From contig AVPN01001135.1 of assembly GCA_000695325.1 (NCBI GenBank), positions 1 to 22,306 on the forward strand: a stretch of DNA of 22,306 nucleotides, read 5' to 3'. The notes under the pieces are model-generated. The model had not been told where the DNA came from. It saw nothing but the letters and a program-made list of their open reading frames with translations, and searched no databases. Source of the DNA: Pleurobrachia bachei. Taxonomy: Eukaryota; Ctenophora; Tentaculata; Cydippida; Pleurobrachiidae. Positions within the stretch are counted from its first letter, which is position 1. Each line of letters begins with the position of its first letter. Of the stretch, positions 8,001 through 20,900 are shown one piece after another. The position numbers and the translations under genes were made by a program.

Positions 8001-8475
8001 CGAATATGTGGACAGTATTATAATTCGACTGTAATTACAAATCAAACTAATAAATCGTATTTAACTAAAAACTCCACTTCTCCCCAGGTATCTAGTTGAG
8101 AACTCTCTCTACGAGTTTAACCAGATCATCACGGACACCTGTGTCAATGTTATGGATCTCAAGGATGGCATGGAGTGGCCTCACACCGACAACCTTGCTA
8201 TTTCACCTTACGCTCCCCTGAAGAATCCCCTCTTTGTGATTGATCTGACGCTCGATGTGGACGGTATTCGCTACTCTACACCCCTGGAGAACTTCGAGCA
8301 GACCATTGGAAGTGTTTTCGATCGAGGAATCTTTGTGACACAATCTGTTCCACAGCTGGAAAAGGTAATATTCGTACACATTATGATCACATCATCCCTC
8401 ATCTCTCCACGTTCATTTTGTCTGATTACGTCATATAATATTGTCATAACTTGAACGATTCGTACTGTCTCCGCA
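5095..8475 (+). pseudogene. Partial duplicate of DNAH1 exons 2-12 (copy A)
   Basis: Eleven exons match exons 2-12 of the intact gene in order, phase and nearly all lengths: 5128-5286, 5369-5592, 5717-5806, 5899-6109, 6221-6421, 6545-6700, 6843-6952, 7082-7350, 7468-7697, 7812-7972, 8088-8364. All splice sites are GT-AG. Homology starts inside intron 1 at 5095, right against the 5S array, so exon 1 and the promoter are absent. It ends at about 8475 in sequence matching the 3' flank of the nested GPCR. Exon 2 is broken by a 50-base complemented block (5167-5216) that brings an in-frame TGA after CTAACCTTACAG. Outside that block the exons differ from the intact copy mainly at synonymous sites, with a few replacements (E/D in exon 2, R/Q in exon 3), and exon 9 is 21 bases longer. 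It looks like a recent partial duplication or a second haplotype misplaced in the assembly. Confidence 0.8.
5167..5216. other. 50-base unreversed complement block in copy A exon 2
   Basis: Aligned without gaps to 9122-9171 of the intact copy (offset 3955), all 50 positions are the Watson-Crick complement in the same order. Flanks match again at 5166 and, after one C/T difference at 5217, from 5218 on. This is not an inversion, which would also reverse the order. See the finding on this block. Confidence 0.95.
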
Positions 8476-8803
8476 CGTTCTGTATAGTAAGGGGGGGGGT
8501 ATTTCATTGAAGCCACGAGTTGATTCTTTCAAGCTGTCTTGTTCGGCCGCCGGTACAAATCGATTCTCAGATTTTAAATCTGGACACTACTTTTTGATGT
8601 TTCCACTAGTCTCGCCGTTATCGCCCTGTCTAATTATTTTTAGTGTGCTCTAACCCCTACACCTTTTGGACTTTTATTTCTTGGTCACCAGAAAAGTTTG
8701 GAATGATAAACTCGTGATTGGCCCCAGTGCGTCCCAGTCAGCTGCGAGCTGAGTTGGAGGGCGCGGTACAAATATTTCAGAGAGAGGCGCGCGCGTCGAG
8801 AAG

Positions 8804-8817
8804 GTATCCATGGAGAT
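8804..8817 (+). promoter_or_regulatory. RFX X-box-like site
   Basis: GTATCCATGGAGAT matches the ciliary X-box consensus GTHNYYATRRNAAC at 12 of 14 positions. It sits about 110 bases before the ATG, the usual place in ciliary genes, and an inverted CCAAT lies about 85 bases further upstream. RFX factors control axonemal dynein genes in animals, so the location is apt. Binding is inferred. Confidence 0.45.
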
Positions 8818-8875
8818 GAGATGTGTTGATCACTTCTCTCCTTGCTACCTTGCCATTCGTTGCTTCTCTGCCCCC

Positions 8876-8899
8876 TGCTAACATTTTCCTTTCTTGTAG
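8876..8899 (+). promoter_or_regulatory. Strong 3' splice acceptor before the DNAH1 start codon
   Basis: A branch-point-like CTGCTAAC (8875-8882), then the pyrimidine tract ATTTTCCTTTCTTGTAG ending at 8899, 27 bases before the ATG at 8927. No 5' exon is evident in the preceding 400 bases. It could accept a spliced leader (outron acceptor) or end a 5' UTR intron. Confidence 0.5.
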
Positions 8900-8926
8900 C
8901 CTGTTCTAGCAATCTAGCATGGAGTG

Positions 8927-11900
8927 ATGAACAGCGCTCAGACGAACAAACAGAGGGGCTTCTACTCGGACATCCTGTCCTATGAAGGAGCTCCCAGCCA
9001 CGATGTAAGTTCCTTCATTATTTCATTCGTTTTACCCCGCGATCTCTGTTTCCAGCTCTCCTAACATTTCTATTGTATTTAGAGTGTCAATGAAGGACCC
9101 GAAGTGATCCATAGTACGCTATGGAATGTCACTAAAGAAAAACACCGACCCAAAGCATCATCTTTCGTCATCCCTGATGATTTTGATGCCCAGCTTCAAA
9201 ACCAGGTCTACGGACCAAGCACCAAAATTGAACCCAATACGGTATGTGAAACTCTACTCTACTACTTGCTCTATGATACCAGCTCTCCCCTAAATAACTC
9301 ACAACCTCCACACCTCTCCCACAGGACTATCCCATGTCATCCTGGGAGCCGAAGGTCCAGATGCCCTACTACACGCCCCCTGGGAACACACCCAGGAAAG
9401 TTGCAATTGAGCGGCTGAGGCGGAAGTTTGAGAGTCTCAATATTGAGAGTTTGCTTTTGGATGCAGGCGTGGAGACAGACCAGTTGATGCCCAAGGATGA
9501 GTTGTCTGTGAAGATTAACCTTCCCCAGCCAGTCAATATCCCCGCCAGGTAGGTCAATCAATTGATAGTAAGTTTTTAAATTCACCGACTATTAGTCACA
9601 CCTCTACCACACCTAACCTCACAGCTCACTCACTTCACTTCAAATCACACCACCTCACAACCACACATGTAGATCAAGATCAGACGCCACCTTGAAGGAT
9701 GTTCTGTCTGACATGCAAGTTTCACTGAGCCAAAAACTTTCTGAAAATATCGAAACGGAAAGGTACACGCATTCATTTCCCCCTTATCACGTAATGGTTT
9801 TTCCGAGAATTTGGCATTCCGATTCCTAACATTCAAATTTATTAGTGCGAAGAGTCGGCCCGGTTCTCGAGCATCCTCGGCAACATCTATCAAGGACTCT
9901 GGGATAAAGGTTGTGTGCCCAAATGGCCAGAGAAAGAACAAGGGTCTGTTTGATGGGAATTCTCTGTTGACAAACCGGAAAACAGCACCCGTGAATCAAG
10001 TACCAACAAACGCTGGACCTCTCCATCAGTACTTCCCAATCTACCTTCCCTTAGAGGTAGGAACCGTCAGTGTAGTTTAGAAATATTCAATCAATTCTCA
10101 CCAGAAACCAGTTCCCACTATAACAGCACCCCTAACACACCCTAACCTTCCCCAGATCTTTGATAATGAGGAGTATGATTGCCACACCCCCAACGAGTGG
10201 GTCAGTAGGATGTTCGAGGAGGATGGGACTGCCAAGGCGGTCCCTGGAAAGGCCCTTCTGAAGACTCTAGTGACCAGAGAGACTCAGAGTCAGATGAGCA
10301 ACAATACAGCTGATAAGACACCGTCCCCTGTGCAGCCTGCCTACCAGTGGGTTGATGTGAGTACAAGTCTAAATTCCAGATATATGATCTGTTTGACAGA
10401 TTAGAGGGTACACGAATTTAAAATCAAGTGCTACTATTAGGTAATCTGGCATGCTATGTTTGACACTTTTCAACCCAGGTTGGTGTATTGGCCTACTCGA
10501 CCAAGACCAAGAGGTACCTAGTACAGAGGGCTAACATGGGTCTCTCCTGGAGACACCCCACTGGACCCAGGCCCCTCGATGATGCTATGGATTGGACTCC
10601 ACCCAACTCTGGCGACTGTAGAGATGGAAATAGGGTAAGGACCATGTAGTTGTCTGCTGTGGTAACTGTTTTAGTTTGAAGAATAACTGGTTGTAACACC
10701 CAAGTAAAGTTTGGTTTCCCCTATACCCCCTCCCCTTGACATTGAAATTACCAATTCAGGCCGCTATAACACTCCCCCTCCTTGACAGTACTGGGTACCG
10801 CGTGTCCGACTTCTGTTTGCTGCCGAGAACCCGTACCGTTTCACGAAGCGTGTTGTTGATGCCCACAAACTCCGAGTGGACTCCGAGTCTGTTATCAGGT
10901 AGACACTTCAGGATTATCACTAAAATTCTTCTTTGAGAAGAAAGAAGAACTGCAATTGTAAAACATGATCAATGATCATTGATCTCGCTCCCTGTCTCTT
11001 TCTCACCGTACCCCTTCCTCAGGTACCACATGTATGTGGATTGTATGCATACGGAGTCAGTTCCTGACATTGATAAACAGATGTTAGAGAACATCACAAA
11101 CTACGCTCTCGGATCCTGTGGACTTGAGAGCAATAAACTGGGGTGGCTGGTTCAGCGGCTCCAGAAACAGATCTCTTTGGACTTCCAGAGGGCTCATAAC
11201 AGGGTTGTGTTCGATAGGGTGGCCCATACCCTCCCTGGTTCTTTCAGCTATGTGAATATCCCCCTCCAAGGTCGGTAGACGTTTTCACGTCCATGCAATA
11301 TATTAGTCATTAGACCATGTCTCCATAGAATTTAAAGTTTAAATGCATAAATATCAATAATGAATATGTTATTGTTTCAACCCACTAACATATTTATATC
11401 TCTCTTAGCCCGGATCGATGTACCAAGGTACCCTTTCCACAAGCAATTCGATAGTTTCATCTTCAACTCTTTCCTAACGCGACCTGAGGCGATCGTTGCG
11501 CTGGGGGCGGTGAGGACTGAGTGTAACAAGGTGTCCAGCAAGGATCTATTCCAGACGAATATCACCAAGTGGATGCGGCTCGAGGAGTTCGAACAGACTC
11601 AGAACCAGAGTTGTATGCAAGTGCAGTCATATCTCAAGGTATGGTTTATAGAGTTAATTGGGTAATGGGTAGCTAATTGGATTGTTAATTAGATGGTGCA
11701 TTACTGAAGGCTACCTATGTGATTATCTGTTCTACAACCCCTTCTTCTTTACAGGATACATGGCTAACCACACAGTGTACCCGAGTTACCAGTGCCCTCA
11801 GGGATGTGGGTAAGGGCTGGTTCAATATCGAGGAGAATCGATGGGAGGTCTACGAGATTTCTAAGTTGAGGAAATTCATGGAGTTGGTGAAATTTGCAAT

Positions 11901-14900
11901 GCAGGATTCTCTCAGGTAACATGGTTAGATTTAGACCAAACAACGAATATGTGGACAGTATTATAATTCGACTGTAATTACAAAATCAAACTAATAAATC
12001 GTATTTAACTAAAAACTCCACTTCTCCCCAGGTATCTAGTTGAGAACTCTCTCTACGAGTTTAACCAGATCATCACGGACACCTGTGTCAATGTCATGGA
12101 TCTCAAGGATGGGATGGAGTGGCCTCACACCGACAATCTTGCCATTTCACCCTACGCTCCCCTCAAGAATCCCCTCTTTGTGATTGATCTGACGCTCGAT
12201 GTGGACGGTATTCGCTACTCTACACCCCTGGAGAACTTCGAGCAGACCATTGGAAGTGTTTTCGATCGAGGAATCTTTGTGACACAATCTGTTCCACAGC
12301 TGGAAAAGGTAATATTCGTACACATTATGATCACATCATCCCTCATCTCTCCACGTTCATTTTGTCTGATTACGTCATATAATATTGTCATAACTTGAAC
12401 GATTCGTACTGTCTCCGCACGTGTGCCGCTCATTTTCCCGACCTGAGGCGATCGTTGCGCTGGGGGCGGTGAGGACTGAGTGTAACAAGGTGTCCAGCAA
12501 GGATCTATTCCAGACGAATATCACCAAGTGGATGCGGCTCGAGGAGTTCGAACAGACTCAGAACCAGAGTTGTATGCAAGTGCAGTCATATCTCAAGGTA
12601 TATTATGGTCTAGTTAGTTAATTGGGTAATGGGTAGCCGATTGGATTGTTAATTAGATGGTGCATTACTGAAGGCTACCTATGTGATTATCTGTTCTACA
12701 ACCCCTTCTTCTTTACAGGATACATGGCTAACCACACAGTGTACCCGAGTTACCAGTGCCCTCAGGGATGTGGGTAAGGGCTGGTTCAATATCGAGGAGA
12801 ATCGATGGGAGGTCTACGAGATTTCTAAGTTGAGGAAATTCATGGAGTTGGTGAAATTTGCAATGCAGGATTCTCTCAGGTAACATGGTTAGATTTAGAC
12901 CAAACAACGAATATGTGGACAGTATTATAATTCGACTGTAATTACAAATCAAACTAATAAATCGTATTTAACTAAAAACTCCACTTCTCCCCAGGTATCT
13001 AGTTGAGAACTCTCTCTACGAGTTTAACCAGATCATCACGGACACCTGTGTCAATGTTATGGATCTCAAGGATGGCATGGAGTGGCCTCACACCGACAAC
13101 CTTGCTATTTCACCTTACGCTCCCCTGAAGAATCCCCTCTTTGTGATTGATCTGACGCTCGATGTGGACGGTATTCGCTACTCTACACCCCTGGAGAACT
13201 TCGAGCAGACCATTGGAAGTGTTTTCGATCGAGGAATCTTTGTGACACAATCTGTTCCACAGCTGGAGAAGGTAATTGTAAATTATATGAATTGTCCACA
13301 TTGTGATCACATTATGTCATGGCTCATTTCTCCACATGTCATTTTGTCTGATATTACGTCATATAATATTGTCATAACTTGAACTATTCGTACTGTCTCC
13401 GCACGTGTGCCGCTCATTTTCCTAAGTCCACATCACCATTAGAGCTGGTCCGATCGTTTGATTTTGATGTCTGCTGAAAAGCATCGGAAGTCCTGGCGAC
13501 GATTAGGGAGGTAGTCTGTAGAACACTAGTCGTTATTCTCCTCACTTTATCTGGTGGGTCCTCGGCCACGAACTTCCGGAATGATTCGAGTCGTGCGTAG
13601 TAAATTATTGGGTTAATTGCACTGTTTATAGTGTATGCTGTACAATACAGTAGGATATCGGAGTGAAATATAAACAATCTGCCTAACTCTGGTGCTTCTG
13701 AGTCTTCAACCTCCTTAAGGCACTCATCCATGGGAAACTCCTGGGAGAAGTGCCTCAAAATACAGTTTATAGTCCAGCTTTGAGAGAAAAAGAAGGGACA
13801 ACACATTAGTAGATACACTGTTGTGTTTAGTATAACCGTTGTTGCTGCTTTGCTGTGCGCTTCACGAGTCGAGTCTCTTGTGTGATATTTACTGTTTTTC
13901 AAGATAACCAGGGAAATAACGAGTCCAATAAAAGATGGGATTATCGGCAGCATGAGTTGGATCATATTGACAGTCATATAGGTCAGGGATGCAGTCTCAT
14001 TGGAAAAGTCTAAAATACAAGCCGATAATTCTCGGTATCTAAACTTTATAGGGACACCAACCAAACTTTTTTCATGCCAAACACCCACAACAGCCATTCT
14101 GAATACCACGGTTACCGCAAGATAACAGATGGTAACCGCCATGAACACTTTAGTGTTAACCTTGGCACTTGGCTTAGCGAGGATAACCAGTCGTGAAACA
14201 GCCAGGGAAGTAATAAGGTAAACGGAGAGGATTTGAGCGCTGTTCCACAACACAAACCAGCTGCTACACAACGCGGGAACAGTAAACAGGATCGGATCAC
14301 CCTCGATTATAATCCTAATTAGGGACTCAATTAGGGGCGCACAAAACAGACAGATAATTAGATCTGTTGCTGAGATGAAGAGATAGAGAGTGTTGAAGTA
14401 GCGTTTGTTTTGTCTTGTTCCTGTTTGTTTCTTGTAAAAGAACCGAAGTGCTATGGCATTTCCAACGGTTCCTCCCAGGAATGAGAGAGAAATGAGGACA
14501 ACAGAACAGATATCCAGCCATGTCCAACCATGTGTTGTGATATTGAGTGAAGGATGTCCATTTCCAGCCATGCTAGAAGGAGAACTAAGTTATATCTAAC
14601 TGAGGGTAAAAAGGAAGAATCAAATATCGGAAATGTGTGAAATGAAGATAGAAACAAATGCACAAGTTGTCGAACCGGATCAGTAATATGTTTACACTTA
14701 CATTACACGTGTTACATCTGTGCATGTCAACCTGACTTCACAAGACACAAATCACACCCGTACCGGTGGATTATCATACAAGAAGAGTACTGACTCACTG
14801 CGCTCAGCTCCTCCAAACCCATCTTTATCAGAGACTGGAGAGTTCTAACCCCCTATTTTTCAGAGAGTTCTGACAAAGTTGTTCTGGGCCGGATCCCCTC

Positions 14901-17900
14901 TCCTAGAGAGTGTTGGATCACATGAGCCCCACGTAGAGGTTCTACGTGCGAACATCAAGCAGTGTATCAGACAGGCCCTTATTCCACTCCGGGCTTACCT
15001 CCAACGATATGACAAGTTCAAGGAACTAGCTGAACTGAATATTGCTGATTATCTCAAGTGAGTCATACCCTAGCAACTTCCTTAGATATAATATGACACT
15101 GACATTTCATGATAATACCATCTGGCATCTAGATAGTCGCGTTATCAGATCGCAATGACTTATTGACATCCCTCCCTCCTTAGTGACATCATGGAGAAAG
15201 ATATGTCAGCATATGATGTCAAGAAGGAGATAGAGATGCACCAGAGACAGAAGGAACAACTGGAGGCAGATATTCCCAACTCAATCATCATTGGACCATT
15301 CTGGATCAATTGTGATACAGTGAGGAACTTCCTTGTCAAAAAGAGGAGAGAGCTTGCCAAGGCTGTGCTAGAACTACTCGCAAAGAAACTCAGGACACAG
15401 ACAGAAGACGTAAGTAGTAGCAAACTGGACCATCGTGTAGATAAATCCCTGACTAAATTAAATCCCTGGCTAAACCAAACCATACCAAGCCCTTCTAGAT
15501 TTGTGCAAACATTTCTGGTATGACAAAACCCCACCCCCTCTTTAACAACACTCCCCCTCTAGATCTGCGAGGAGTTCAAGGCTGTTTCCAGGAAGTTGTT
15601 TGACAGGCCAAATGCTATCGAGGATGCTGCAGAGATGCGAGAGTACATCAAGTCTCTACCAGATACCATTACCTCTAACCAAGCAAAGATCGATAAGGTA
15701 GGTACACAAATAATACTGGATCCCTAAATGAAAATCAGCTTCTAATTAATCCCGCATCAACCCCTAATTATTCAATTATATCCTCAGGTAATGCAAGACT
15801 ACGAGTTACTGGAGGACTTCTACTATAACCTCGGCACGGATGACTTCAATGCCAAGTGGACCTGCTTTGCTTGGCCTGCCAAGATCGAGGACCTAATCGA
15901 GCGAACCAATGAGAATCTAACTGCGGACGAGGAGCGATTCTCCAAGATTCTCGGCTCTGACCAGGCCAACTTTGAGGACAAGCTGGATAGTCTACAGATG
16001 ACTGTGGCTGGGTTCTCCGGACATACAGATATCAACAAGGCTCTTGAGATATCTCTTGATGTGAAGAGGATCATGAACCAACTGAAAGAATGTCAGACAC
16101 TCGCTCAGCTGTACAACCAGAGGGAGCGTCTTTTTGGAACACCCGTTACACAGTACGACAAGGTTGCGAAGCTCATCAGAGAGTTTGAGCCCTACAAGAA
16201 TCTGTGGACAACGACATCCGATTGGCAGAAATACTACGAGAGTTGGATGAACGAGCCCATCGGCAAGATCGATCCTGAGTTTGTGGAGAGTTACATTACC
16301 AACAGTTACAAGACCATGCACAAATGCATCAAAATGTTCAAGGAGCACCCGGGATGTTTGGCTGTTAGCCAGGAAATCAGGCACCAGCTGGAGGAATTCA
16401 AACCCAAGGTGCCCCTTATTCAGGGTCTCAGGAATCCGGGTATGCGAAACCGGCATTGGGAATCTCTATCTGATGATATTGGTATTGTGGTTAAACCGAA
16501 GGCTAGCCTGACCTTTAGCAAGTGCCTGGATATGAATCTCATGGATTACGTGGATCAGATCGCTAAGGTAGCGGAAGTAGCCGGAAAGGAGTTTGCTATT
16601 GAACAAGCGCTGGAGAAGATGGAGAAGGATTGGGCTCCGGTTAACTTGGAGGTTCTCTCTTACAAGGAAACTGGAACATATATCATGAAGGCTGCAGAGG
16701 AGATATCACAGCTGTTGGACGATCATATTGTGATGACCCAAGCCATGTCATTCTCTCCCTTCAAGAAACCATTCGAGAACAGGTACTAGGTAGGCTGGAT
16801 TAAACATTTAGTCGGGGCATATGACGTCGAAATCCGGCAAGTTTTCGGCATAATCGTTCTCAAGCTAATTCCACTTCTAGTAATATTTGGGGCTATTTAA
16901 AACTATCGTACCCCGTCCCACATGTGGGCTTTATACCCAAAAACTATATCGGTATCACCCACAGTCCACACATGTGCCAACTCCAACCTCCCTTCACCCT
17001 TCCCTACTCAGGATTATGAACTGGGAGAGCAAGTTGAGAATGACCCAAGATGTGATGGAAGAGTGGGTGATGTGCCAGAGGGCATGGCTTTATCTCGAGC
17101 CTATCTTCTCCTCCGAGGACATCAACCGGTTAGTTTACATTCTGTTATTTAGGGATAATTCAGGCTTATCTAGCAGGGTTTCAAGCTTATCTAGCAGGGC
17201 TACTAAACAATATTTGATTCTCATGGAAATAACCGGCTATTTACCCCTCCCTCAGACAGCTACCAGTTGAGAGTAAACGATACCAAACCATGGATCGAAT
17301 GTGGAGAAAGATAATGGCCTCTGCAGCCAACAACCCCAATGTCATCACTCTGTGCCCTGATGCGCGGCTCCTTGAGAACTTCCGGGAGTGCAACAAGCTG
17401 TTGGAGCAGGTCCAAAAGGGTCTCAGTGAGTACCTGGAGACAAAGAGAGCATCATTCCCCCGTTTCTACTTCTTGTCTGATGATGAGTTGTTGGAGATCC
17501 TCTCACAGACCAAGGATCCTACTGCGGTACAACCCCATCTGAGGAAATGTTTCGAGAATATTGCCAAGGTAATTGGGCGATAAATATTTATACTAAATCT
17601 TCAATCAAGTAGTAATATCCATCGGATTTTTTATTGCCTTGCTAGACCCGGCCTAACATAATATTACTCCCCCTATTTCCAGCTAACATTCCAAGAGGAT
17701 CTAAAGATCTCAGCTATGCACTCCATGGATGGAGAAATGGTGCCCTTCTCCGAGACTCTCTACCCTACTGGCAATGTGGAGGATTGGCTGTTGGAGGTTG
17801 AGCGTGTCATGAGACAGAGTATCCTGGAGAGCGTGAGGCAATCAGTTGAAGCATATCCAGAGGTATACAATTATTAGTTAGAGTCTCAATATAACGGAGT

Positions 17901-20900
17901 CTCAATATAACGGAGCTCGGCATGATCTTCTTGTCCTTGCTTATTTCTAATGCTGAAACCCTAGAACCTTCAGACCCCGAGAACGGAATGGGTGCTAAAC
18001 TGGCCTGGTCAGATTGTTATTGCCGGGTGTCAAGTATTCTGGACGAAAGAGGTGACTGAGGCAATCGAGGTGAACGACATTCCCGGATACTTTGAGAAAC
18101 TACTAAATCAACTGGCTGATCTGGTGACGCTGGTTCGGGGTAACTTGTCCGCCATCGCCAGGGCTGTCCTATCTGCTCTCATTGTCATCGAGGTATGGAG
18201 AACAAATTACAATTTAGGCACAATTCTAGGAACAATTCTAGGGGTATCAATGATCAGTTTAGAGTTGTTGATCAATGATAAAAATTGACGTTATTCCCAA
18301 TTCTCTCTCCAGACTTGGCATTATGCCCGATTCTCTCTCCAGGTGCATGCCCGTGACGTCACATCTAACCTGATTGAGGTGGGTGTAAAGAACCTGAACG
18401 ATTTCGAGTGGATCCAACAGCTCCGGTACTACTGGGAGGACGAACTGATTATCCGAGTTGTGAACAGCGAGTTCAAATATGGATACGAGTACCTAGGTAA
18501 CAGTGGCCGACTTGTCATCACACCCCTGACTGATCGATGTTACCTGACCCTCTGTGGAGCACTTCATCTCAAGTTTGGGGGAGCCCCCGCCGGCCCAGCA
18601 GGAACTGGGAAAACAGAGACAACCAAGGATTTGGCGAAGGCTCTGGCGTACCAGTGTGTCGTGTTCAACTGTTCCGATCAGCTTGATTTCATGGCTATGG
18701 GCAAGTTCCTCAAGGGGCTCGCGTCTGCAGGTGCTTGGGCTTGTTTTGATGAGTTTAACAGGATTGATATTGAGGTGCTTTCTGTGGTAGCACAACAGAT
18801 TACCACGATCCAGAAAGCTCAGCAGCAGAAGGTAAAATCCAAATTGTGCCTGATTTCAGCACAATTTCTCCAGTTTCATCAATCAAACTCTTTACTAATT
18901 GTGTAACTAACTATGCCCATTTTCATCAACTATTTACTAATCTACCTCTCATTCACAGTTGGAGAGGTTTATGTTTGAGGGAATGGAGATCTCGCTCAAG
19001 ACCTCTTGTGCTGTTTTCATCACAATGAACCCCGGATACGCCGGACGAACAGAGCTGCCCGACAATCTGAAGGTACTTTTAAATGGCGAACAACTCATCA
19101 AATTTTGCTCCAGAATACGCAGAAGTTCGGTATTTTAAACCCTCCTATTTCAGGCGTTGTTCCGGCCTGTGGCTATGATGGTGCCTGATTATGCTATGAT
19201 TGCTGAGATCTCTCTATTCTCATTCGGGTTCTCAGCTGCTAAAGTCCTCAGTAAGAAGATTACCAGTACTTTCAAGCTTAGCTCCGAACAGCTCTCTTCT
19301 CAGGTATGTAATTTATTGTTCACCGATGATAATTTTCTGCTTTTTAGTTGTCTAATCATGTTTGAATTGTTGGTTTTCAATTATAGTTAGTATTAATATC
19401 TGACCTATACCCTCTTCAGGACCATTACGATTTCGGTATGCGAGCTGTGAAAACCGTTATTTCCGCTGCTGCTAATCTGAAACGTGATCTCCCGGACACC
19501 TCTGAAGAGCTGATTTGTCTGCGTGCCATCCGAGATGTCAATGTGCCCAAGTTCCTTCAGGATGATCTGAAGTTGTTCAACGGTATCGTCTCAGATCTCT
19601 TTCCAAAAATTAAGTGAGTGTTCCTGGATACAGATGTGAGATGAGAGGTGGTTGACACTATTGTATAGACTAAGAACAGCATGTATGTGAGGTGGTTCGT
19701 TCTATTCTGTAACACCATGACGTGTACTCTCTTCGTTACACATTTATCTTAATATCCTAACTCCTTTCTCTTTCAGACAAGAAGCTATCGACTACGGTGA
19801 ACTCGATGTTGCGATAAAGAACGCATGCTCTAAGAAAAATTTATTGGACGTTGAAGGGTTCATTGCGAAGTGTATCCAACTCTATGAGACGACTGTGGTC
19901 CGTCACGGTCTCATGTTGGTTGGTCCTACTGGATCTGGAAAAACTCGCTGTTATGAGGTACGGTGGTCTCTTGAAATTATACTTACTCTCAAGAATGTTT
20001 AATGAAGCAAGAAGTTCCCGGCCTGTGTAACACACTATATTTTAGGTCCTGAAAGACGCAATGACCGATATCAAGGGTTACTGCATTGGAGCTTACACCT
20101 TCGAAAAGGTGATGACATACGTCCTGAACCCCAAATCAATCACTATGGGTCAGCTGTACGGAGAATTTGATCCCCTGACCCATGAATGGACAGACGGTAT
20201 TCTCTCCTCCCTGATCCGGTTGGGTACCAGTGCGACTGATACCAACAAGAGGTGGTATGTGTTCGATGGTCCTGTTGATGCTGTCTGGATCGAGAACATG
20301 AACACTGTACTGGATGATAATAAAAAGCTTTGTCTGAGTTCCGGTGAAATAACAAACATTGTATTCTAATAAGAGTCAGTTCAACCTTCTCATGTGCTGA
20401 GACCCTCCTATTTCAGGCGTTGTTCCGGCCTGTGGCTATGATGGTGCCTGATTATGCTATGATTGCTGAGATTTCTCTCTTCTCCTTCGGGTTCTCAGCT
20501 GCCAAGGTCCTCAGTAAGAAGATTACCAGTACCTTCAAGCTTAGCTCCGAACAGCTCTCCTCTCAGGTATGTAATTTATTGTTCACCGATGATAATTTTC
20601 TGCTTTTTAGTTGTCTAATCATGTTTGAATTGTTGGTTTTCAATTATAGTTAGTGTTAATATCTGACCTATACCCTCTTCAGGACCATTACGATTTCGGT
20701 ATGCGAGCTGTAAAGACCGTTATCTCCGCTGCTGCTAATCTAAAACGTGATCTCCCCGATACCTCTGAAGAGCTGATTTGTCTGCGTGCCATTCGAGATG
20801 TCAATGTGCCCAAGTTCCTTCAGGATGATCTGAAGTTGTTCAACGGTATCGTCTCTGATCTCTTCCCCAAAATCAAGTGAGTGTTCCTGCATACACTATG

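Larger units (their letters stand above)
8476..8926 (+). promoter_or_regulatory. Upstream and promoter region of DNAH1
   Basis: Unique sequence between the end of copy A and the first codon of the intact gene. It holds a G-run (8492-8499), a six-pair inverted repeat around 8568-8582, an inverted CCAAT (ATTGG at 8717-8721), a GC-rich stretch (8786-8796), the X-box-like site at 8804-8817 and a strong acceptor at 8890-8899. No coding exon is seen. Confidence 0.5.

Noticed and set aside
8500-8912. Open frame on the minus strand (8685-8912) upstream of DNAH1
   Set aside because: Low-complexity, no domain-like features, and it overlaps the promoter signals and acceptor of the dynein gene.
19006-19188. 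Open frame spanning the exon 22-23 boundary
   Set aside because: It is an out-of-frame shadow of the conserved dynein exons and their intron.
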